Origin: Polaribacter sp. Q13 | Lineage (GTDB): Bacteria > Bacteroidota > Bacteroidia > Flavobacteriales > Flavobacteriaceae | DNA: 64,000 bases | Direction of reading: 5' to 3' | Assembly: GCF_016858305.2 (NCBI RefSeq) | Contig: NZ_CP074436.1 | Coordinates: 2,934,001-2,998,000, forward strand | In this document: piece by piece, positions 1-6,426 of the stretch | Layout of the letters: every line of letters begins with the position of its first letter | How positions within the stretch are numbered: the first letter of the stretch is position 1 | Translations under genes and position numbers: made by a program | Notes under the pieces: model-generated | What the model was told of the DNA's origin: nothing | What the model saw: the letters and a program-made list of their open reading frames with translations, nothing else | Database searches by the model: none

Positions 1-1
1 T

Positions 2-1588
2 TTAGATATAGACCATTTCTTTAATTCAATAATAAGTTCTAATTCTGGCTTAGGAAATACTAAAATAGTTATCACTTCAAGGACATTTTTCTGGGACAAA
101 ACTAATATTATTGACAAATCAATTAAATCAATTGAATTAGAACCTTTTGATATAGAAAGAAGAGATAAGTTCTTCAATAAAAGTTTTAGACCTGACGAAA
201 GAAAGGAGAAAAAAGCAATTTCCATTTCTGAAGATTTTAACATTCCTGATGAAAACAATATCGCGTACTACCATCCTTTCGTATTAGATATAATAAAAGA
301 AATTGTTGAAAGTGACCAAGAAGTTTTATTTTCAGACTCTTCAGTTGAATCAAATTGGCTAAATCAGACGAATAAAATTGATTATATAATTTATAGAATT
401 TGTGAAAGAGAAGAAAAAAGAGTAAAACAAATTCCAGTAGATTCTCAAATTCTTATTTTTAATCAACTTGCTATTTACAATAAAGGTTTTATAAAGGAAG
501 ATGAACTCAAAAGCTTCGTAATTAATACACTTAATTTAAAAGATATAGATAATAACACAATAAATTCGTTACAAACTCATCCTTTTCTATTATTCACAAG
601 AAAAACTAAGCTATTTTCTTTTAAGTATGATTTTTTTGAAAATTATTTCACTAGTTTATTTCTAAGGAAAATGCTGGAAATTGATGATGAAAAACCTATA
701 GATTTTGATTTAATCAAGCTTATTGGTCAAAAGTTAACACACGGTTCTGATACTATTAATTATATCGTAAAAAACACTAAAAATTGGACAGAAGACAATA
801 TCCTTAAAATACGTGATTTAATAGAACAAACAAATGAGTATGATTTAGATGATTATAAAACTAAACGAAAAGCCATATCTGGCTTATTTAATTTAGCTTT
901 ATCTATAAATATTAAGTTCTTTTCAATTAGTAGAGAGCATAACACGAAATTACTTTTAGATTTATTCTCTGTCGGTCACAATACATTAAATAATGTCAAA
1001 CTAATGTATATAAATAGTTTAGAATCTAAAGTGCGCTTTAATTTTTCTAATATAACCTTTGAGAAGTGTGATTTTATACATTACAACTTATTTTGGGAGT
1101 GTAATAACAATAATAATACATTCTTTTATAATTGTAATTTAGAAGGATTAGGTAAAAATAAAAAAGCGACAACAATTCCAAAAGTTAATTTTATTAATTG
1201 TAACAATGAAGATAACAGTTTAGATTTAGCCTATGAAGTCAATAACGAAATCCAAGAAAATACTCTAAAAAAATCAAAATTATTACTTGAGAGTTTTACT
1301 CGTATTTTTTATTCAAATGGAAAATTTAAAAGATTGACCGATTGGATAGTTTTAGAACCAAATAAATTCGGTAAAATAAATTCGTTTGGTATTGATGGCA
1401 AAAATTTAGTAAAACTTTTACAAGATGAATTAATTCTTTTAAACGAAAAAGATAAAACATATAAGGATATGAAAACTTTTATTAACCCTAATCATAAAGA
1501 AGAGTTATTAAAGTTTATAACCGAAGGAAAACAAACAAAAAAAATAATTTCTATAATTGAATTAATTTCTAAACTAATGAAAAAATAA
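2..1588 (+). CDS. NACHT/STAND-family NTPase, C-terminal part (5' end outside window)
   Basis: The reading frame is open from base 2 to the TAA at 1586-1588, at least 528 codons. The ATG at 671 is therefore internal and the true start lies left of the window. The first residues (GNTKIVITSRTFFW) resemble the segment after Walker B in NACHT and AAA-like STAND NTPases, where a conserved Arg ends the sensor strand. A winged-helix-like stretch ending in FxYDFFENYF follows, typical of STAND proteins. Around codons 330-400 a Cys/Asn/Phe-rich section (ITFEKCDF, FFYNCNLEG) looks like degenerate pentapeptide repeats. Many bacterial STAND NTPases are phage sensors, so a defence role is inferred from family and from the downstream retron. 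The Walker A motif and any N-terminal effector are not visible. The gene ends 5 bases before an attC-like site. Confidence 0.7.
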   Translation, partial: LDIDHFFNSIISSNSGLGNTKIVITSRTFFWDKTNIIDKSIKSIELEPFDIERRDKFFNKSFRPDERKEKKAISISEDFNIPDENNIAYYHPFVLDIIKEIVESDQEVLFSDSSVESNWLNQTNKIDYIIYRICEREEKRVKQIPVDSQILIFNQLAIYNKGFIKEDELKSFVINTLNLKDIDNNTINSLQTHPFLLFTRKTKLFSFKYDFFENYFTSLFLRKMLEIDDEKPIDFDLIKLIGQKLTHGSDTINYIVKNTKNWTEDNILKIRDLIEQTNEYDLDDYKTKRKAISGLFNLALSINIKFFSISREHNTKLLLDLFSVGHNTLNNVKLMYINSLESKVRFNFSNITFEKCDFIHYNLFWECNNNNNTFFYNCNLEGLGKNKKATTIPKVNFINCNNEDNSLDLAYEVNNEIQENTLKKSKLLLESFTRIFYSNGKFKRLTDWIVLEPNKFGKINSFGIDGKNLVKLLQDELILLNEKDKTYKDMKTFINPNHKEELLKFITEGKQTKKIISIIELISKLMKK

Positions 1589-1592
1589 CTAT

Positions 1593-1726
1593 GGCTAACA
1601 CCGTATATAATTTATTGCTGGCTTCTTGCCTACTTTCGAAAGTCCTCGCAGACTTTCTTGGTCGGTAATTATTTACTAAATTAGGTGCTTAAAACACGCA
1701 ACAAACCATATACAACAACGTTGTAA
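1593..1726 (+). repeat. attC-like recombination site 1
   Basis: This 134-bp element starts with GGCTAAC (R''-like, 1593-1599) and ends with GTTGTAA (R'-like, 1720-1726). Internal arms GTATAT (1603-1608) and ATATAC (1708-1713) can pair, as can GAAAGTC/GACTTTC in the centre. It is nearly identical to the site at 4797 over its whole length. Its final 7-mer is the exact reverse complement of the first 7-mer of site 2. The boxes depart by one or two bases from the canonical RYYYAAC and GTTRRRY. Confidence 0.7.
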
Positions 1727-2218
1727 TTCATTGTTCAGAAAAATTGAAACGCTGAAAAAAAACGAATTAAATTTGTAAAAAAACTGGAAAACACTCAAAT
1801 TCTGAATTGAAAATCTTTGTGGAATTCACTCAAGTTTGGAATTTAGCAATGTTGGAAAACTGAATTTTGTGGAACACTCTCTCGCGAATTACAAATCAAC
1901 CGGAATTGAAAATCTTTGCGGAATTAAAACGTTGGAATTTACTCAAACTCGAAACCAAAAATGCGGAATTTTCTCACGGTTTTTTTTTAGAAAAAGTGTT
2001 TTAAAGTTAAAATGTAGGAAATCACTCAAACGCTGAAATGTTGAAAACGGAACCAAAATGTGTTTACTCAAATGTTTCACAACGAAATTACAACACCGTA
2101 TAAAAAAAAATGCTAAATTAGTGCTTAACCAAAGGCTATTGCTTTTTTAAGTTTGCTTCTGAATTTCCTTCGGAAATTCCTCGCGCACTTAAAACGCAAC
2201 TGTTTTTATACCAAAACG
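1721..2218 (+). other. Integron-like cassette without a convincing gene
   Basis: This is the segment between the presumed crossover points of attC-like sites 1 and 2, about 498 bp. The only open stretch (1836-2036, 66 codons) is low-complexity and resembles no known protein. The DNA has internal repetition: the 16-mer GAATTGAAAATCTTTG followed by (T/C)GGAATT occurs twice, near 1804 and 1903. ACTCAA recurs five times (near 1793, 1827, 1937, 2024 and 2066) in similar contexts. The repetition suggests decay by slippage or a structured RNA rather than a protein-coding cassette. Confidence 0.45.
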
Positions 2219-2224
2219 TTGTGC
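2088..2224 (+). repeat. attC-like recombination site 2
   Basis: This 137-bp element starts TTACAAC (2088-2094) and ends GTTGTGC (2218-2224). It shares the AACACCGTATA opening with sites 1 and 3 but diverges in the centre, where GAATTTCC and GGAAATTC form a perfect 8-bp hairpin with a TTC loop. TTACAAC is the exact reverse complement of the right box of site 1, and GTTGTGC that of the left box of site 3. Variable length and sequence with conserved palindromic folding is characteristic of attC sites. Confidence 0.68.
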
Positions 2225-2243
2225 GTCATACAAGAAAAAACAT

Positions 2244-3521
2244 ATGTCAATTAAAGTTCATATAGATAGTATTACACTTGATATCCTTTCTAAAAGGCTA
2301 AAAAACGTGGTTAACCCAATGGGAATATTAAGATGGCTAAATAATTTCGAAAAAGAAGAGTTAACATTTGCAATTGATTTTATAAAACGTTTCACAATTT
2401 ATACTTCAAATGAAATAGAAGAGATTTTTCATACTGAGCTAAATCAAGTCTTGAGAAAACTACCAAAAGAACAGAATTTAGTTATACACCCAATTGGAGA
2501 ATTTGGAAAAAGCGGGAGTATGATGAGTTATCTAATAAAAAAGACAAATACGTTTAAATGTAATCCCGATAGAATTAAGTTATGCCAAAATAGTTCTATT
2601 TTAAACGATTATGATAGTTCTCATAATACATTAATATTAATAGATGATTTCATTGGTTCAGGTAAGTCAGTTAGTGATTATTACAATAGTGATTTAATAA
2701 ATATCCGTAAAAAATATAACAAAGTAATATTCATAGGAGTCGCTGGAATGGAGTATGGAATTAATAAAATAAAAAATATTTTTGATGAAATACGAATACC
2801 TCATTCAAACATTTATAAAAAAGTTTTCTCTAGTGATGCCAATTTTTTTGGATATAGAAATCAAAAAGAACATAGAAAAATCGCTTATAAATATGGGGAA
2901 AAATTAACAAGGCCAGAAAAATTAAAATCAGGTAAATTAAAATATACGAGCGCGTTAGGATTTTCTAATTCTCAATCAATGGTTGGTTTTTTCTATGGTA
3001 GTCCAAATAATACTCTTCCAATATTTTGGCAAGAAAGTTCAACTGAGTTTAAATGGGTATCATTACTGCCTAGATTTAATCATCACAAAATCTCAAAAGC
3101 AAGAGATTTTAGAAAAAATATTTCTTTTGAATTAAGTCTGTTGCAAGAATTTGGAACAAATAGAATTCGAAAAGAATTTGTAACTTATGAAATAACTAGA
3201 GGTGAAAAAATATTTGACTCTGTAAATCATATTGATTTTTCTCTTTATGCAATTTTAAAATTGAAAAGAGAAGGTTTTTCCGATTTCAATATATGTCAAA
3301 GGTTAGGTATTTTGCATTCGGATTATTTAGAATATCTTAGCATTGGAAAAAAGAAAGGGATTTTCAATAAGAAATTAGAAATTTCTCTAAAAGGATTAGA
3401 ACTATATAGTGATGCTAAGAAATGTATAAAGAACAGTTTTAATTTTAAGCATGAGAACAGAAATAGTTGTAATATTAAAGAAATTAATTACATACCAAAA
3501 ACATTCAATGGGAAGTCATAA
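2244..3521 (+). CDS. Retron-associated PRTase-like effector
   Basis: This 425-residue protein has a phosphoribosyltransferase signature at residues 131-145 (ILIDDFIGSGKSV), where the double Asp and the Gly/Ser-rich loop correspond to the PRPP-binding motif. An upstream Gly-rich segment (IGEFGKSGS, about 84-92) is also present. The last 100 residues (SLYAILKLKREGFSDF then ICQRLGI) look like a winged-helix domain. PRTase plus winged helix fits an effector class described for some retrons (type III in the Mestre scheme, from memory). The gene starts 20 bases after attC-like site 2, and its stop codon lies inside the a1 arm of the retron RNA just before the reverse transcriptase gene. In retrons such effectors are held inactive by the RT-msDNA complex and released on phage attack; that role here is inferred. 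Confidence 0.72.
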   Translation: MSIKVHIDSITLDILSKRLKNVVNPMGILRWLNNFEKEELTFAIDFIKRFTIYTSNEIEEIFHTELNQVLRKLPKEQNLVIHPIGEFGKSGSMMSYLIKKTNTFKCNPDRIKLCQNSSILNDYDSSHNTLILIDDFIGSGKSVSDYYNSDLINIRKKYNKVIFIGVAGMEYGINKIKNIFDEIRIPHSNIYKKVFSSDANFFGYRNQKEHRKIAYKYGEKLTRPEKLKSGKLKYTSALGFSNSQSMVGFFYGSPNNTLPIFWQESSTEFKWVSLLPRFNHHKISKARDFRKNISFELSLLQEFGTNRIRKEFVTYEITRGEKIFDSVNHIDFSLYAILKLKREGFSDFNICQRLGILHSDYLEYLSIGKKKGIFNKKLEISLKGLELYSDAKKCIKNSFNFKHENRNSCNIKEINYIPKTFNGKS

Positions 3522-3693
3522 ATGGCAAGCAATATCTTGTCTTAATACAAATTGTAATAAGAAAGGTGACTTGAACAGTTGTTCACGTTTAGCTGAAGTT
3601 ACTTATCAACTTTCATACCACAACATCTCTGCAAGTATTCAAGAGTTGTGGCATAATACGCTTCGCATAATTTAAAAAAGAGTTGCCATTATG
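3517..3693 (+). ncRNA. Retron msr-msd non-coding RNA
   Basis: The 177-base interval between effector and RT genes has retron RNA architecture. The a1 arm (CATAAATGGCAA, 3517-3528) pairs with the a2 arm (TTGCCATTATG, 3683-3693) with one bulged A. An AGC at 3528-3530 directly after a1 gives a candidate branching G at 3529. Small msr-like hairpins follow (TCTTA 3540-3544 with TAAGA 3558-3562; a stem-loop at 3566-3586). A long msd-like hairpin has stem CCACAAC (3618-3624) and GTTGTGG (3645-3651), with inner CTCT/AGAG. The a1 arm contains the effector stop codon and a2 contains the RT start codon. An overlapping reading frame at 3451-3675 is judged spurious. The exact msr/msd boundary cannot be set by eye. 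Confidence 0.72.
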
Positions 3694-4788
3694 ACTTACT
3701 CATTGGATATTTATAAAAAAAGAGCCGCTGAATTAAAAAGGAGTGAAGAATTCATAAAAGAAACTTCTGAATATATTGAATTAATTTCGAAAAAAGGATT
3801 TCCCCCTATTTTTTCTTTACCTCATTTATGTCTTACTTCATCCGTAAGTATAAAAAACACAATAACCATATGTGAATCAAATAGAAGAGTTTTTTATAAG
3901 CGATTCAAATTAAAAAAGAAAAAAGGCGGTTATCGTGTTATTCAAACCCCAGTAAGCGAATTGAAATTTCTTCAAAGGTGGATTCTGGATAATATTTTAG
4001 AGAAAATCCCTTCTCATCATTCTTGCAAAGGATTTGATAAGAACACATCAATTATAAAAAATGCAGAATGCCACCTTAATTCAGAATGTATTTTAAAAAT
4101 AGACCTACTTCGATTTTTTGATTCAATCAATGAAAAACGAATTTATGGTATATTCAAATCATTAGGTTATAAAGAAAACTTATGTGTTTCATTCGCTAAA
4201 ATTTGCACAATAGAACACGAAGAAAAATTCTATGACTCATTTGAAAAAAGTGAACAGAAACTAAAATCTTATTTAACTAATAAAAAAGAAGGTGTTTTAC
4301 CTCAAGGAGCACCCAGTAGTCCAAAGCTAGCTAATTTAATTTTAAGGAGATTAGACCATAGATTATCTAAACTTTGTGAAAAAAGAAAAATTAATTATTC
4401 ACGATACGCTGACGATTTGACCTTTTCTGGAAATAGCATAGAATTACAAATCATAAAGAAAATTGTTTATAAAATAATTCATAATGAAAATCTCTTTGTT
4501 AATTTTAGTAAAACCAAATTTCTTAAAAGAGGCAGTCCATTTTTTGTCACAGGTTTATCTGTACATAATAGCGAAGTAAAAGTTATAAGACGAAAAAAGA
4601 AAGAGGTTGAACATCATTTATTTCATTGTTTAAAAAATGGAGTTATGGGGCATTTAACAAAAGCTAAAATAACGAATAGAAACTTTAAAGATTGGTTATT
4701 TGGGAACATCTGCTTTATTTATTCTGTTGAGCCAATAATAGGTCAAGAATATTTTGATAAGTTTAATAAAGTTGATTGGCCAATATAA
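3691..4788 (+). CDS. Retron reverse transcriptase
   Basis: This 365-residue RT has the retron hallmarks in order: NAxxH (NAECH, residues 124-128), catalytic Asp in KIDLLRFFDSI (about 136-146), QGAPSSP (205-211), YADD (239-242) and VTG (286-288, in FFVTGLSV). NAxxH and VTG together separate retron RTs from group II intron and DGR enzymes. The protein would prime from a 2'-OH in the upstream RNA and make msDNA. The start ATG lies in the a2 arm of that RNA. The gene ends 8 bases before attC-like site 3, so effector, RNA and RT sit together in one cassette-like unit (about 2219-4924). Confidence 0.92.
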   Translation: MTYSLDIYKKRAAELKRSEEFIKETSEYIELISKKGFPPIFSLPHLCLTSSVSIKNTITICESNRRVFYKRFKLKKKKGGYRVIQTPVSELKFLQRWILDNILEKIPSHHSCKGFDKNTSIIKNAECHLNSECILKIDLLRFFDSINEKRIYGIFKSLGYKENLCVSFAKICTIEHEEKFYDSFEKSEQKLKSYLTNKKEGVLPQGAPSSPKLANLILRRLDHRLSKLCEKRKINYSRYADDLTFSGNSIELQIIKKIVYKIIHNENLFVNFSKTKFLKRGSPFFVTGLSVHNSEVKVIRRKKKEVEHHLFHCLKNGVMGHLTKAKITNRNFKDWLFGNICFIYSVEPIIGQEYFDKFNKVDWPI

Positions 4789-4796
4789 GTACGAAC

Positions 4797-4930
4797 GCAC
4801 AACACCGTATATAATTTATTGCTGGCCTCTCGCCTACTTACGAAAGTTCTCGCGGACTTTCTTGGTCGGTAATTATTTACTAAATTAGTAGCTTAAAACA
4901 CGAACCAAACCAAACACAAGAACGTTACTT
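4797..4930 (+). repeat. attC-like recombination site 3
   Basis: This 134-bp element starts GCACAAC (4797-4803) and ends GTTACTT (4924-4930). It matches site 1 at most positions, including the central GAAAGT/ACTTTC hairpin. Its left box is the exact reverse complement of GTTGTGC at the end of site 2. No reverse complement of GTTACTT (AAGTAAC) occurs before 5960, so either this is the last site of the array or the next site was lost. Confidence 0.7.
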
Positions 4931-4979
4931 TTTTAAACATCTTCGTCACTATCATTCTTACTTTATAAAACATTAAAAT

Positions 4980-5715
4980 TTGAAAATAAAGTATAAAATA
5001 TTAGCTCCTTTTTATCGAAAAAAATCAAAAATTGAATGTCATCAAGTTTTAGTAAAATCTAATTCATATTATAAAAATCTTTCAGAAGTTCATAAAGCTA
5101 ATTTTCAATTAAGAACATTGTTATTTATTTCTACAACAAACTTCAGTTCAGAGCCTGGTTTCATTGTAAATAAAAAAATGAAAATTATTATTTCGAGTGC
5201 TTTTGTTCAAATTACATTTGGATTAAAAACCGATACTTTAAATAAGTTTAATGATGTATTTATTTGTTGCCCCAAGTTCTTACTCTTATAAAAATAATAC
5301 AGCCGTTTTTAAGGGTGATGTAAATATTGCAACTAAAAAGGTAAATATGTCTTGGCCTGCAATAGAAAAAGGTTTTAAAATTACAGATGATGCACTTAAT
5401 TTATCTATTCACGAATTTGGTCATTGTTTAATTTTCGAGAATCATACAAGATCTTATTTCTCTAAAATATTTAATAATAGTGATTTTGAAAATTGGAAAA
5501 GTCAAGCAAAAACGAAATTTAAAAAAATAAAAGCGAAAGAAAACATCGTTTTAAGGGATTATGCAGGTACAAATCTTGTCGAGTTCTTTTCTGTTTCATT
5601 AGAAACCTTTTTTGAACAAGCAGCATATTTTAAAGAAAACGAGCCAGAATTGTATGAAAGTATGACGAAATTATTAAAGCAAGATCCAATTAATAAAAAG
5701 AATCCTATTTTATAA
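4980..5715 (+). pseudogene. MtfA-like zinc peptidase gene, frameshifted
   Basis: Two overlapping open stretches, 4980-5291 and 5251-5715, read as one protein if the frame changes near 5266-5280. The first ends DTLNKFNDVFI and the second continues APSSYSYKNNTAVFKG. The second half has an HExxH zinc site (HEFGH) and a later NLVEFFSVSLETFFE segment, as in MtfA-type (DgsA anti-repressor family) peptidases. The first stretch begins with TTG and has no obvious ribosome binding site, so the 5' end may also be lost. It lies 50 bases after attC-like site 3 and may be a decayed cassette or chromosomal sequence beyond the array. A sequencing error would be the alternative to true decay. Confidence 0.6.
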
Positions 5716-5730
5716 TATTTACGGATTTTT

Positions 5731-5960
5731 AATCATTAGTGTCCGATTAATATTTTTTTTCAGTTTGATAAATCTTACAAAACAAGGGTTTTATGTGTTT
5801 TTTTTGATGATACCCTTGCTTTTTTAAAGTAAAATTACTGAGAAAAGGCAGACTAATTTTAATTTAAGTTACATCTCTTTGTCAAGGTATTAGAGTCAAG
5901 TCTTGGTTCTTGGTTCTAAAAGCGAAGCGGTCTTATGTCTTTTATCGGACAATAATGATT
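5731..5960. mobile_element. MITE-like element with 21-bp imperfect terminal inverted repeats
   Basis: The left end AATCATTAGTGTCCGAT (from 5731) and the reverse complement of the right end, AATCATTATTGTCCGAT (ending 5960), match at 18 of 21 positions. The 230-bp interior has no ORF. TGTCCGAT-type ends occur on Bacteroidota insertion sequences, so this may be a non-autonomous derivative. A clear target duplication is not visible. It sits at the junction between the accessory island and the trmH-mutS pair. Confidence 0.45.
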
Positions 5961-5961
5961 T

Positions 5962-6426
5962 TTAATCAACTATAAAATTAAACTTTGCTTGTCGATCGTA
6001 CATAATAATGCTTCCTGCAACAGAAACATTTAAACTCAATTCCGATTTAAATTTTACTAAATGATGCGATTTTTCAATAGCTGCATTAGACAATCCATGA
6101 TCTTCTGCGCCTAATAAATACACGCAACGTCTCGGATGTTTAAAAGTTTCTAATTGTACCGCTTTTTCATCTAATTCTACCCCCACTAACATGGCGCCTT
6201 TTGGCAAGTTGTTAAAGAAATCATCAAAATTTTCGTAATGAAAATAAGGCATTGCTCCAGTGGCTTTGTGCGTATCGCAAGCTTGTTTAGCATAGCGATT
6301 GCCAATAGTAAAAATAAAACTAGCACCCATATTTTGGGCAGAACGCCAAAGGACACCTAAATTTTCGGGTGTTTTTCCATTCTGAATTCCGATACCGAAA
6401 AAACCTTGTTCTAAATTATTTACCAT
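5962..6426 (-). CDS. TrmH/SpoU-family RNA 2'-O-methyltransferase
   Basis: This 154-residue SPOUT methyltransferase carries the three family motifs: NLGVLWRSAQNMGA near residue 22, LLGAEDHGLS (about 109-118) and LNVSVAGSIIMYD near the C terminus, which forms the trefoil knot binding S-adenosylmethionine. The length fits a minimal SpoU domain without an RNA-binding extension. The exact tRNA or rRNA target cannot be read from sequence. Its start codon shares one base with the mutS stop, so it is the downstream gene of a mutS operon. Confidence 0.85.
   Translation of the reverse strand: MVNNLEQGFFGIGIQNGKTPENLGVLWRSAQNMGASFIFTIGNRYAKQACDTHKATGAMPYFHYENFDDFFNNLPKGAMLVGVELDEKAVQLETFKHPRRCVYLLGAEDHGLSNAAIEKSHHLVKFKSELSLNVSVAGSIIMYDRQAKFNFIVD

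Noticed and set aside
671..1588. Protein of 305 residues starting at the ATG at 671
   Set aside because: The same frame is open to base 2 with STAND NTPase features, so this ATG is internal.
1836..2036. 66-codon ORF in the second cassette
   Set aside because: Low complexity, built from repeated DNA words, and no family resemblance.
3451..3675. 74-codon ORF overlapping the effector end
   Set aside because: It lies across the retron RNA in another frame; the RNA explains the sequence.
1593..4930. REP or IS terminal repeats instead of attC sites
   Set aside because: Simple repeats would not show the exact box complementarity between successive sites; kept as the alternative until an integrase is found.
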